Shown piece after piece: positions 27,801 to 35,933 of a stretch of 64,000 bases of DNA (position 1 is the first letter of the stretch; each line of letters starts with the position of its first letter). Location of the stretch: NCBI GenBank assembly GCA_900471515.1, contig UCFC01000034.1, forward strand, positions 1-64,000. Direction: 5' to 3'. The notes beneath the pieces were generated by a model. That model saw only the letters and a program-made list of their open reading frames with translations. It searched no databases and was not told the origin of the DNA. A program made the position numbers and the translations under genes. Origin of the DNA: Hyphomicrobiales bacterium (lineage in GTDB: Bacteria; Pseudomonadota; Alphaproteobacteria; Rhizobiales; Rhizobiaceae).

Positions 27801-30342
27801 TCGCCAGCGCGTTTTCCGGCAGGTCGCCGTCGAATTCCGGCTTGATGCCGATCGCCGTCCGGTCGGTCTTGACCGGGATTTCCAGCGAACGCTCGATGGC
27901 GCGGCCACCCGGCTCCTGCATGCGCAGATAGACGGTGGCATTCAAAAGCTGGGTCGTCGCCGGCAGTTCGCCGATCGTCAGATCCGTCGAGGCCTCGCCA
28001 TTCTCGTCGAGTGCCGGCAGGCCGTCGATCGGCTGTCGTGAATCCTCACTCGCCTCCTCGTCGGCAAGGCCGAACTGGTATCCGGGATAGGCCGCGTTCG
28101 CCCGCGTCGGTTTGACGACGACGTCGCCTTCTATGGCGAGGCCGGCCGCCGGCGCGCCATAGAGATACTTGCCGGAAATGGTGATCGTGGCGGGCGTATC
28201 CGTGCCGATCTCCTTGGACGCGGTCTTGATCTCCATGTCGGTACGGTCAGGCACGAAATCGTCGACGAGGAAGGTCTTTGTCGCGATGGCCGAGCCCTTG
28301 GGGTCGGTATAGACATTCATCGTCCAGGTGCCGCGCATGGCGTTTTCCTGGGTCTGCAGGTCCACCTGATAGCCGCCGAGATCGCTCGTCTGGCTGACGA
28401 TGCGCCGGTCCTCGACGCCATCCGGCCGGGAGAAGATGAAGGTGAGCGGCAGGTTCTCGATCGCGTTGCCGTCCGTGTCGCGGGCAAGGGCTGTCGCATG
28501 CACGGTCTCGCCGGCGCGGTAAATGCCGCGCTCGGTGAAGGGCAGCACGTCGATCGCGCCGGGCGAGGCGCGCCCCGTCACGCCGCGGTCGGACAGGTCA
28601 AAGCCGGCGCGCGTCATGTCGAGGAAGACATAATCCGACGTGCCGTTCCTGGCGGTGATGACGGCAGGTGTGAGGGCCGCGGTGCCGCGCATCAGGCCGG
28701 CCGTGAAGGTGGCGCGACCGTTCTGATCGGTCGTGGCGGTGCCGAGCACTTCGTTGTTCTTGGCAAGCAGCTGCAATTCGACACCGGCCATCGGCTTGGC
28801 GGAGGCGAGCGAGCGGGCAAAGACGTTCAGGCCATCCGTGCCGGCATAGGTGGTAATGCCGATATCGGAGACGAGGAACCATTGTGTGGCCTGCGAATCC
28901 CAGTCCTGCACGGGACCGGTCGGCGGCGTGGCCACCATCACATAGATGCCGGGCTTGCGCTCGGGCAGGGCCTCGTCAACCGGGAAGGAGGTGACGACAT
29001 CCTTGTTGAGCTCGTTGGCAATCTCGATCGAACCCTGCCAGACGAGTTCGCCGCTCTGGTCCTGGATAGCCTGGGCGCTGTAGCCGTCGAGCTGTGTCAG
29101 GAACTGGGAGCCGGTCAGGAGCGGTGCGATGCCGCGGTCGCCGATGCGATAAAGCTTCAGATTGGCCGAGGCCATGTTGACGGAGACAATCGGGATGCCG
29201 CGGCGCGCCGTCGACGGCAGTACGAAACTGTCGCCGGTAAAGCGCACCATCTGGCTGCGGTCCTTGATATAGACGTCGATCGTGACAGGCGCTTCCAGGA
29301 CTTCGTCGACCGAGGAGGGCAGGCCGGTGCGCAAGCCGATCTTGTAGGTCTCCCCGTGGACGAGGCCCTCGACGCAGATCTGCCTGTCCTTTGCCTCCAG
29401 CGCCTTGGGTGCTGCGCCGTTTACCGTCACGAAGGGCGCATAGTCGACCGTCTTGACCAAAGCCTCGGAGAAGGTGACGCAGGCGCGGGGCGTCGCGCTG
29501 TCGGCATCGACCGTATGTTCGGTGATGCGAAAACCCTGCGTCTGCTTGAGCTGCAGGTAGTCCGCCTGCACGTCCCTGGCGCTGACGAGCGCAAGGCTCG
29601 CCTTGTAGGCATTCAGCGCATCGCGATAATTGCCATTCCTTTCCAGGGCCTTGGCAAGCACCGCCAGCGCATCGGCGCGCCCGGTGGTCGTGCGCGTCAG
29701 CTGGTAGCCGTTCAATGCGTCGATGACCGCCTGGCCGAAAATGCCGCTGTCGGGCGCCCCGAGCGAGGTGGCGGCACGCGCCGTTTCGATCCAGAGATCG
29801 CCATCGTCGGGGGTGATCGAGAGCGCGCTATGGAAGGCCTTCAGCGCATCGGCAAGATTGCCGCCGGTAAGATCGAGCCGCGCCCCTGCCGTCAGGCTGT
29901 CGACGCCCTGGCCCTGCTGGTCATCGGCAAGCGACAGATCGTTGCGGAAATTGCGGGCCTGCTGGACGAGATCGTCGGAGAGGAAGGGCAGGCGGGGGGC
30001 AGCACCGATGTCCGGCTCCTGCGGGACAGGGGCTGCCGCTGTTTCGACGATCCTGCCGGCGATGGCGCCCGGGAAGGCGTTCATCGTCTTGAAATCGGAT
30101 TTCAGGAAGCACCACTTCACCTTGGGATTATAGGTGAAGGCCTTGCAGCTCTTGTCGCCGATGCAGGCTGCCTTGCACTGATCGAGCGAGAGGTTCTGTT
30201 CGGTGCGCAGGTCGAAACCGAAATAATCCGCGTCCTTGACGGTCACGATATCGCGCCTGGCCTCGGCAGCCGAAGCCGAAAAGCCTGCAAAAACCACGGA
30301 TGCGAGGATGGCGGAAAAAGCAAAGAACGAGCGCGCAGACAT
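24862..30342 (-). CDS. Alpha-2-macroglobulin family protease trap with N-terminal PAN/Apple domain
   Basis: An 1826-residue secreted protein. The signal peptide covers residues 1-26 (SFFAFSAILASVVFAGFSA). A PAN/Apple-like module follows at about 33-100 with paired Cys (LDQCKAACIGDKSCKAFTYN). Next come a helical linker and then many macroglobulin (MG) beta-domains. The thioester motif GCAEQ sits near residue 1370 and the receptor-binding-like domain at the end. The thioester can bond covalently to attacking proteases, protecting the periplasm. No lipobox Cys is seen, unlike E. coli YfhM, so this form is probably soluble. The ATG at 30342 has a GGGGGG ribosome site. It is translationally coupled to pbpC. 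Confidence 0.93.
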   Translation of the reverse strand: MSARSFFAFSAILASVVFAGFSASAAEARRDIVTVKDADYFGFDLRTEQNLSLDQCKAACIGDKSCKAFTYNPKVKWCFLKSDFKTMNAFPGAIAGRIVETAAAPVPQEPDIGAAPRLPFLSDDLVQQARNFRNDLSLADDQQGQGVDSLTAGARLDLTGGNLADALKAFHSALSITPDDGDLWIETARAATSLGAPDSGIFGQAVIDALNGYQLTRTTTGRADALAVLAKALERNGNYRDALNAYKASLALVSARDVQADYLQLKQTQGFRITEHTVDADSATPRACVTFSEALVKTVDYAPFVTVNGAAPKALEAKDRQICVEGLVHGETYKIGLRTGLPSSVDEVLEAPVTIDVYIKDRSQMVRFTGDSFVLPSTARRGIPIVSVNMASANLKLYRIGDRGIAPLLTGSQFLTQLDGYSAQAIQDQSGELVWQGSIEIANELNKDVVTSFPVDEALPERKPGIYVMVATPPTGPVQDWDSQATQWFLVSDIGITTYAGTDGLNVFARSLASAKPMAGVELQLLAKNNEVLGTATTDQNGRATFTAGLMRGTAALTPAVITARNGTSDYVFLDMTRAGFDLSDRGVTGRASPGAIDVLPFTERGIYRAGETVHATALARDTDGNAIENLPLTFIFSRPDGVEDRRIVSQTSDLGGYQVDLQTQENAMRGTWTMNVYTDPKGSAIATKTFLVDDFVPDRTDMEIKTASKEIGTDTPATITISGKYLYGAPAAGLAIEGDVVVKPTRANAAYPGYQFGLADEEASEDSRQPIDGLPALDENGEASTDLTIGELPATTQLLNATVYLRMQEPGGRAIERSLEIPVKTDRTAIGIKPEFDGDLPENALANFTVIGLDTEGQKQEMKGLRWKFYKLRRDYQWYREGTAWKYEPTYTPEEVASGSVDATAENGGKIQAPVEWGRYRLEVESPDADGPTSSVEFDAGWFVASTSTETPDGLEIALDKDSYKVGETAKLKVTSRYGGELMITAGTEKLIAVENATVGEAGGEVDIPVTADWGAGAYVTATLFRPGDSLDTHMPARSIGIKWLKVDPADRALQVRIDTPEKMLPRAPLDIGLQVAGAGANEEAYVTVAAVDVGILNLTRYEPPNPEDWYFGQRQLGLEIRDLYGRLIDGSLGATGKLRTGGDGGAIALQASPPTQKLVAFFAGPVRLDAEGKAKVSFDIPQFNGTARVMAVAWTKTGVGHAARDVIIRDPVVVTASLPKFLAPGDKANLRLDIANTDAPAGDYKLTLTGNSALSIDGPAEQTLKLEAGARSDLTLTLIGGEPGAGRVAINLSNDQGLSLDQVVDVPVRPSSLPVTERRVIALAPGKSLTIDKNLLADSVLPGASVSVNVTRSAAFDIPALLMTLDRYPFGCAEQTTSRALPLLYLAEVAKQAGMDETDDDIHMRVQDAIYRVLSYQAYAGSFGLWGPDSGDLWLDSYVTDFLTRAREQKYDVPERALVQALENLQNSLSYTTDVKGKGDEIAYALYVLARNKKAAVSDLRYYADTMINDFPTPLAKAHIAAALALYGDATRSKNIFVDALQMSQQSMVTRVNFSRTDYGSVLRDGAAILALAAESRPVPPVIPELAKAVAREWDRSKYMSTQEQAWMLLAARALQDGDDDLKIKVNGAERTGAYMAKMTGDALIDHPLTLTSATGDTVSAVVTTVAAPVKPLPAGGNGFTIERSYYTLDGEEANVSEAQQNERYVVVLHVTEQNDWASRIVITDLLPAGFEIDNPSLVDSAQMTNFDWVGEMSAAHTEFRYDRFVAAFNRTENAARDFNVAYVVRAVTPGVYDHPAATVEDMYRPDMSARTATGKMEVVAAQQ

Positions 30343-30543
30343 TGGTCCCCCCGGATGCTGGCTCTGAACCGGCGGCACTGTCCTCACTCCCCGGGGAATT
30401 GTCAACTCACCTTCAAAGCTGTTCCAGTTTCGCACATTCGCTTTCGCGCAATCGTCACATCGGCGTGAGTGACCAGCTTGTGATTTGCGGCTTCTGAGGC
30501 GATCGGCAAGGATTTTTGGCACATTGTCCCGGAGGTAGTTCCC

Positions 30544-31254
30544 ATGTCTTTCCGCAGATCAGGCAAATTCCTTGCCGCCCTTTTCGCGACCGCAGTCCTT
30601 TCGCTCGCTCTCGGTTCCGTCGCCAGCCGCGCCGCCGAGGAAGCCGTCGTCATTCCTGCTCCCGCCATCGACGAGGCGGGCAAATCCGGCACGGAGACCG
30701 CCGTCTTCGCCGGCGGCTGCTTCTGGGGCGTGCAGGGCGTCTTTCAGCATGTGAAGGGTGTCAAGAGCGCCGTTTCCGGCTATGCCGGCGGCGAGGCCGC
30801 AACCGCGCAGTACGAAACGGTCAGCACCGGCACGACAGGCCATGCCGAATCCGTCAAGGTCGTCTTCGATCCGAAAGAGGTGAGCTATGGCAAGCTTCTG
30901 CAGATCTTCTTCTCGGTCGCGCACAACCCGACGCAGCTGAACTTCCAGGGACCGGACGAGGGCACCCAATACCGCTCGGCGCTGTTTATTTCCGACCCGG
31001 AACAGCGCAAGGTCGCCGAAGCCTATATCGCCCAGCTCGACAAGGCGCATGTCTTCAAGAAGCCGATCGTCACCAAGATTGCCGACTATACCGGCTTCTA
31101 TCCGGCCGAGCAGTATCACCAGGATTTCCTGACGCTGAACCCGACCTATCCTTATATCGTCTATAACGACCTGCCGAAGATCGAAAACCTGAAAGAGATA
31201 TTCCCGGCCGACTACAGCAAGGATCCGGTTCTGGTCCTGAAGGCCAAGGGCTGA
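30544..31254 (+). CDS. msrA: Peptide-methionine (S)-S-oxide reductase, exported
   Basis: A 236-residue MsrA. A Sec signal peptide covers residues 1-31 (FLAALFATAVLSLALGSVASRA). The catalytic motif GGCFWG carries C59, and the family marks GYAGGEAATAQYETVSTGTTGH, VFDPKEVSYGKLL, HNPTQLNFQGPDEGTQYRS and EQYHQDFL follow. It reduces methionine-S-sulfoxide in damaged proteins, here in the periplasm. C59 is the only cysteine in the protein: the resolving Cys residues of typical MsrA enzymes are missing, so recycling must use an external thiol or thioredoxin-like partner directly. Divergent from the macroglobulin gene and followed by a terminator. Confidence 0.93.
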   Translation: MSFRRSGKFLAALFATAVLSLALGSVASRAAEEAVVIPAPAIDEAGKSGTETAVFAGGCFWGVQGVFQHVKGVKSAVSGYAGGEAATAQYETVSTGTTGHAESVKVVFDPKEVSYGKLLQIFFSVAHNPTQLNFQGPDEGTQYRSALFISDPEQRKVAEAYIAQLDKAHVFKKPIVTKIADYTGFYPAEQYHQDFLTLNPTYPYIVYNDLPKIENLKEIFPADYSKDPVLVLKAKG

Positions 31255-31279
31255 GGAACCTTCGGAATCAGGATTTGGG

Positions 31280-31304
31280 AAGGTGGCCAGGGCGGCCGCC
31301 TTTT
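31280..31304 (+). terminator. Rho-independent terminator of msrA
   Basis: A 9-bp stem (31280-31288 with 31294-31302, one G-U pair) and a 5-base loop, running into TTTTC. It is 26 bp after the msrA stop. Confidence 0.75.
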
Positions 31305-31522
31305 CTGCGAACCGCCCGGATCTTAAGAATCTATCAATCTTAACAGAAGTTTAATTGCGAAATGCTGCGTTTCACGCCGGAACATATCGCCGCATCGCCC
31401 GTTTAAGCTGCGAGCCTGTTCGATGCAGTCTGTCGTCGACGAGGCGGAGTCTCCTCAGGGTAGCGTCAAGGGGATCTGTCATGGCCACGAATGTCATGCG
31501 TAGCTGGCAACGGGAACATCTG

Positions 31523-31921
31523 ATGGAGCAGCGAGTACTGATTGTCGAAGACGAACTTCTGATCGCGCTCGATCTCGAAATGACGATCGAGGAGATGGGC
31601 CTGCGTGTCGCAGGCCTCGCGTCGGACCGACAGGCGGCCCTCAGGCTTGCCCCTCTTGCCGATATCGCCTTTGTCGACGTCAATCTTGCCGACGGCGCAA
31701 CCGGTCCGGATATCGGTCGCCACCTCGCGGAAAAGCACGGCATCTCCGTCGTCTTCATGACGGCAAATCCCGAAGCCGTTGCCGATGGCGTGCGCGGCGC
31801 GATCGGCGTGGTGCAGAAACCAATCATGCCGAGGGTGGTGGAACAGCTGCTCAGATATATCGCCGCACGGCGCGCAGGCATGCTGGCGGTGGTCCCGCCG
31901 CAGATGATGGTGTTTGGGTGA
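31523..31921 (+). CDS. Single-domain response regulator (receiver only)
   Basis: A 132-residue stand-alone CheY-like receiver: QRVLIVEDELLIALDLE with the acidic pocket, the phospho-acceptor Asp in ADIAFVDVNLADG, the Thr in VVFMTANPE, and the Lys in GVVQKPIMP. There is no output domain, so it should act by protein contact, as many alphaproteobacterial single-domain regulators of the general stress or CckA-type pathways do. Starts at 31523 and at 31481 (ATG with AGGGG upstream, adding MATNVMRSWQREHL) are both plausible. The shorter form fits the family. The kinase partner is not in the window. Confidence 0.82.
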   Translation: MEQRVLIVEDELLIALDLEMTIEEMGLRVAGLASDRQAALRLAPLADIAFVDVNLADGATGPDIGRHLAEKHGISVVFMTANPEAVADGVRGAIGVVQKPIMPRVVEQLLRYIAARRAGMLAVVPPQMMVFG

Positions 31922-32114
31922 CTTGGTCCGAGTACTTGTTAGGGCATCGGTGGAGCTCCGCAGCCTCTTGGTTAGACGTCGGGACCCAGTTCCACTGATG
32001 CGCGATGAAATGCTTCGAACATTGACTTAGGCGCGAGGATGCGGTTGAAGCGGTTTGTGGACGAATGAACATACTTCGCTCGAGCTCAGTTTGTGAACGT
32101 TGTCGGGAGCCACC

Positions 32115-32921
32115 ATGAACGAGAAGCGATTTGACGACGAAATAGATCTCTTCGTTTTAGCTTCCTTTCTTAGGAGAAACTTTCTTCTGGTTGGTGCTTG
32201 CTCGGTCATAGGCCTAGCGGTTTCGGGTGTGCTTGCGGGCAAAGCGCCGGTTGTTTTCGAGGCATCAGCGCAGTTGGCCCTTGCAAAAGTCAGTAAAGCC
32301 GGATCTGACCGAATCGTCACCGTAGTTCCGTTGGAACCACGAGACAGGTTCCTATTCCGTATGCGTTCGCCGGCTGCATTTGACATGAAGCTTGCTGCCA
32401 GCTGTTCTGAAGGCGGTACCGCGACACGCGAGCAACTGGCACGAAGCGTTAGAATCACGGCTCCGGCGATACCTGATGACGTGATATCGGTATCCTTCAG
32501 CGCATCCGCACCGGAAGTCGCCGAGCGTTGTGTGACGGCAGTCGTAAAGCTTATCCAGGAGCAGCAATCGACCTTGGCCTTGCAGAGCGAAGCTGGCATC
32601 AAGGCACAAATTGCTGCAAGTGAGAGTCAGCTCGCAGAGAACTTGAAATTGATGGAATCGTCGCAGGGATCGGATTGGCAGAAAGCGATTTATCTGGCTA
32701 CCCGCGACGATTCCAATTATCTTCGCGAGAGGATTACGAATCTAAATGCACAGTTGCAGCTTGATGAGCCTGCGCAGCTTTTGTCGCCAATCTATGCGTC
32801 GCCGTCTCCTGCGTCGTCCGATATCCTCAAGAGAATGGTCGTTGGGCTGATCGCCGGTGTTGCGGTTGGTGTTTTCGCAGCAATCGCAAAGACCTGGTAC
32901 GGCTCCCGGCGGATGAACTAA
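32115..32921 (+). CDS. Wzz-type polysaccharide chain-length/co-polymerase protein
   Basis: A 268-residue inner-membrane protein with two helices, at about 20-45 (RRNFLLVGACSVIGLAVSGV) and 240-260 (MVVGLIAGVAVGVFAAIA), around a periplasmic domain containing a helical stretch (IQEQQSTLALQSEAGIKAQIA). This is the topology of the Wzz/PCP family that sets O-antigen or exopolysaccharide chain length. The N-terminal DDEIDLFVLASFLRRN is typical. Upstream is GGGAG at good spacing. It stands at the left edge of the polysaccharide island, convergent with the glycosyltransferase operon. Confidence 0.8.
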   Translation: MNEKRFDDEIDLFVLASFLRRNFLLVGACSVIGLAVSGVLAGKAPVVFEASAQLALAKVSKAGSDRIVTVVPLEPRDRFLFRMRSPAAFDMKLAASCSEGGTATREQLARSVRITAPAIPDDVISVSFSASAPEVAERCVTAVVKLIQEQQSTLALQSEAGIKAQIAASESQLAENLKLMESSQGSDWQKAIYLATRDDSNYLRERITNLNAQLQLDEPAQLLSPIYASPSPASSDILKRMVVGLIAGVAVGVFAAIAKTWYGSRRMN

Positions 32922-32957
32922 GTCCCAACTCTCGTCAATCGGGATTGGTCGGCGGAT

Positions 32958-33752
32958 TTATGGAACGTTTGATGTACTGGAAGTATGGAACCTGCCGCGA
33001 ACAAACTGCAGGCCTCGTGAAAGAAATTTTCCGCTCAGGAATTTCAACGGGTGTGCGTTCAAGCCGTGACTGTGCAGCGCACGAAGGATTTCTTTGTTCT
33101 GATTGATGATGTTGGCAAGGTTGCGGTTGGTCGTTCCTCCCATCCGCATCTTGACCATCACGCCCGGCACGTACTGGACACGGATCCGATGACGCTCCAG
33201 GAGCCGCATCATCAGTTCGACGTCGGCGGCAATCCGGTATCCGAGATCAAATGAACCAAATCGCTCATAAACATCGCGGCGAACGAAGAAAGTGGGATGA
33301 GGTGGAGCCCACCCTCTTTCGAATGAGGCTGGCACAAACGGTGACGAACGCCAATAGCGAACGATGGTGTCGGGATCGTTTTGTTTGACGTAACAGAGAT
33401 CCCCATAGCAGGCTTGAAGCTGCGGGTTATCTTTGAACGTTTTTGCAACCTTGGCCAACGTCCCGGACAGATAAAAGTCGTCTCCATTGATAAAGCCGAT
33501 GATATCGCCTGTCGCCAAGGCGATACCTTTGTTCATCGCGTCATAAATGCCGGCGTCCTTTTCGGAGATCAGTTTGCTGATGATCTCCTTGCGCTCCCTG
33601 ATCCTGTCGAGGGTCCGGTCCTGTGAGAGACCGTCGATAACGATATACTCCAGATTGGAGTAATCCTGCGCGGCAACAGACTCGATTGTTTCGGCAATTG
33701 TGTCTTCATTGTTGAAGACGACCGTGATGACAGAAATCTTTGGCTCGCTCAT
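32958..33752 (-). CDS. Glycosyltransferase family 2 protein
   Basis: A 264-residue GT-A glycosyltransferase. N-terminus ISVITVVFNNEDTIAETIES, then EYIVIDGLSQD, SEKDAGIYDAMNKGI and the DXD-like GDIIGFINGDDFY. This set is typical of family 2 enzymes in O-antigen clusters (WcaA/colanic-type 'SEKDxGIYDAMNKG' subgroup). No membrane segment, so it works at the cytosolic face on lipid-linked intermediates. It is the last gene of the minus-strand operon, 55 bp after the family 4 enzyme. Donor and linkage unknown. Confidence 0.88.
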   Translation of the reverse strand: MSEPKISVITVVFNNEDTIAETIESVAAQDYSNLEYIVIDGLSQDRTLDRIRERKEIISKLISEKDAGIYDAMNKGIALATGDIIGFINGDDFYLSGTLAKVAKTFKDNPQLQACYGDLCYVKQNDPDTIVRYWRSSPFVPASFERGWAPPHPTFFVRRDVYERFGSFDLGYRIAADVELMMRLLERHRIRVQYVPGVMVKMRMGGTTNRNLANIINQNKEILRALHSHGLNAHPLKFLSGKFLSRGLQFVRGRFHTSSTSNVP

Positions 33753-33807
33753 GGCGTTCTCTTGTGCTCAACTGAAGCTGAATGACGTGTTTTCGCCAAG
33801 TGCTCTA

Positions 33808-34980
33808 TCATTGCGCTTGATTGCAAGCGTGGCGAACAAGCAACGTGAAGTCAGAAACGAAGCGAAGGACCCGTTCATTGGACATGGCCTGCGCTAGGTC
33901 TCCGCTGACTTCGATCTTTGCAGCGGTGCGTGGACGAACGGAGGCCAAAGCGTCGGCGAGCGACCGTGCATCGTACCGGTCGAAATAAACTGCTGCAGCA
34001 CCTGCCTGCTCTCGATTTACGTCGAGATCCGAAAGGAGCAGTGGCACGCCCCACGAAAGCGCCTCTTCGACTGTGGTGCTCCATCCCTCGAATAGCGAAG
34101 GATTTAGCAATGCCATACTTGCAACGCCGAGGGGGGCAAGGTCCTTGTAGGGGATTAACCCGAGCAGACGGAAGCTCTGATCCAGCCCGGCTTCCTCGAT
34201 AGCTGCTTTCACCCTTGGAAAATATGTTGGATCACGCGGATCCGATTGATTGCCACTCGCCGCGATTGTTATTTCATGATTTCGCTGACGAAGGATCTTC
34301 AATGCCTCGAGGACGAGGAGATGGTTCTTATGCTTCCAGAATTGATTGGGCAGGAAGACATAGCGCTCTGGCAAACCGTATTTGTCTGCAGTCGCTCGTG
34401 CCACATGATACTCGATCTTTCCCTTTGGCGGCACCGCAAAGCGAACAACATGTGTACGCCCCCGAGATGACGGATAGAATTGCTCGCAGGAGCGTCTGGA
34501 ATCTTCGCTGCTCAGCATGACCGAGCGATGGGCCGCAATCTGAAGCCGAAATCCGATATCACGCTTCCAGTATCCAAACCTGCTGAAAAGATGCGCCAGA
34601 TAACGATGCTGGAAGTCCGGAAACCATGCGATGGCTGGCAGACCGAGCCTGAAGCCAAAGAACTGGGCGACTTCAAAGACAACATTGATATCGTGCCTAT
34701 TGAACTCCGCCCGGATGCCCCTGTCCGCGCCGGTCGCAACGCTTAGCAGCAGAGAGCGAAAGCTTCGAGATCTGTTGAACAACGAATGGCGGACAATCTT
34801 CACGCCATCCAGGCGGGCGAATGGTGCAATCTCTTCTTCCCCAATGTCGGTTCCGAAGAAAACGACGGGACAAATCTCCTCCTTCCGGTAGCAGGCCAAA
34901 AGCGTGACGAGATTTAGCAAATAGTTGTACCCGCCGGTCCAATTGCGACCGCTGATCATGGTGAAGCCGATATTGATCAT
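33808..34980 (-). CDS. Glycosyltransferase family 4 protein
   Basis: A 390-residue GT-B enzyme. The N-terminal half shows GFTMISGRNWTGGYNYLLNLV and WFPDFQHRYLAHLFS. The C-terminal half has YVFLPNQFWKHKNHLLVLEA, the site motif NPSLFEGWSTTVEEALSWG (EX7E) and GVPLLLSDLDVNREQAG. The start at 34980 forms an ATGA overlap with the epimerase stop, so a longer upstream frame is rejected. It belongs to the O-unit assembly operon. Specific sugar unknown. Confidence 0.87.
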   Translation of the reverse strand: MINIGFTMISGRNWTGGYNYLLNLVTLLACYRKEEICPVVFFGTDIGEEEIAPFARLDGVKIVRHSLFNRSRSFRSLLLSVATGADRGIRAEFNRHDINVVFEVAQFFGFRLGLPAIAWFPDFQHRYLAHLFSRFGYWKRDIGFRLQIAAHRSVMLSSEDSRRSCEQFYPSSRGRTHVVRFAVPPKGKIEYHVARATADKYGLPERYVFLPNQFWKHKNHLLVLEALKILRQRNHEITIAASGNQSDPRDPTYFPRVKAAIEEAGLDQSFRLLGLIPYKDLAPLGVASMALLNPSLFEGWSTTVEEALSWGVPLLLSDLDVNREQAGAAAVYFDRYDARSLADALASVRPRTAAKIEVSGDLAQAMSNERVLRFVSDFTLLVRHACNQAQ

Positions 34981-35927
34981 CTCACCGTGCCAGCTTCCGA
35001 GCGAAACCAGTCGACATAGGCGGAAAGGCCGTCCTTTAGATCGCTGTGCGAGGCAAAGCCGAGGGATTTGAGTTGTGTCGAATCCGCGATCAGGCTTTGG
35101 GGATCGCCCTTTCTCGCCTCGCCGGAAAAGATGATCTCGGGTCGCGAAGACGCTTTCTCGAACCAAGCGTCGACAACCATTTCGACGACAGAGCGAACGC
35201 TCGTGCCAATGCCGGTGCCGACATTGACGATCCTCTGGGGCTGGCCGGCGTGTCGCTCGATCACTGATAGCGCTCGCACTACCTCGTTAACTTCAATCCA
35301 GTCTCGAAGTTCGCCGCCCCCGCCACCGAGGCTAAGACGTTCCGGATTTTTCTCAAGCTGTGAACATATGTCCCACAACAACTGCTTACGCAGCCCTTTT
35401 CCGTAGACCGAAAACAGGCGAGCAATAGTGACTCTCAGCCCATATGTGTCGCAATAGGACTGACATAGAGATTCCATTATGCTTTTGTGATGGCCGTAGG
35501 GGGAGAACGGGTTCTTGACCGTCGTCTCCGTGATGGGACCCTTGTGATTTGCGCCATAGACCGCGGCGCTTGAAATAGCCACCAGCCGGCAATCAGGTGC
35601 TTCCAGTCGCAGCCACTCGAGGAGTTCAGCTGTTGAATTCACTGTGCGGTGAAAATCCTCGCGGGGGTTTGCAATCGCGACACCGACCGAAGAGCCGCCT
35701 CCAAGATGATACACGATCTCCGGAGTGCCAGACTGTCGCTGAATTAGCCGAAGATTGAGGCCATCAATCTCACCATTGTGCCACAGCGTCAGCCCCCACC
35801 GCTCCGCGTGGAGTGAAGGCCAAATACCGTGACCGAGACCAACCACGGCATGCCCGTTCTCCGCAAGATACCGCGCCAGATATCTTCCTATAAAACCGTG
35901 GGCGCCTGTAACGAGTATTCGAGCCAT
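34977..35927 (-). CDS. NAD-dependent epimerase/dehydratase (extended SDR)
   Basis: A 316-residue SDR with an N-terminal Rossmann motif (ILVTGAHGFIGRYLARYL), the serine region AISSAAVYGANHKGP and the catalytic YxxxK in SPYGHHKSIME. The C-terminal part is the substrate-binding domain (GGGGGELRDWIEVNEVVRAL, RIVNVGTGIGTSV). It resembles sugar-nucleotide 4-epimerases or 4-reductases (GalE/RmlD-like group). The substrate cannot be fixed from sequence. It is coupled by 4 bp to the glycosyltransferase downstream and separated by 6 bp from the methyltransferase upstream. Confidence 0.87.
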   Translation of the reverse strand: MARILVTGAHGFIGRYLARYLAENGHAVVGLGHGIWPSLHAERWGLTLWHNGEIDGLNLRLIQRQSGTPEIVYHLGGGSSVGVAIANPREDFHRTVNSTAELLEWLRLEAPDCRLVAISSAAVYGANHKGPITETTVKNPFSPYGHHKSIMESLCQSYCDTYGLRVTIARLFSVYGKGLRKQLLWDICSQLEKNPERLSLGGGGGELRDWIEVNEVVRALSVIERHAGQPQRIVNVGTGIGTSVRSVVEMVVDAWFEKASSRPEIIFSGEARKGDPQSLIADSTQLKSLGFASHSDLKDGLSAYVDWFRSEAGTVR

Positions 35928-35933
35928 TCTTCT

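Noticed and set aside
28498..30468. A 656-codon plus-strand frame
   Set aside because: Antisense to the alpha-2-macroglobulin gene, which has clear domains; the composition is that of a GC-rich shadow frame.
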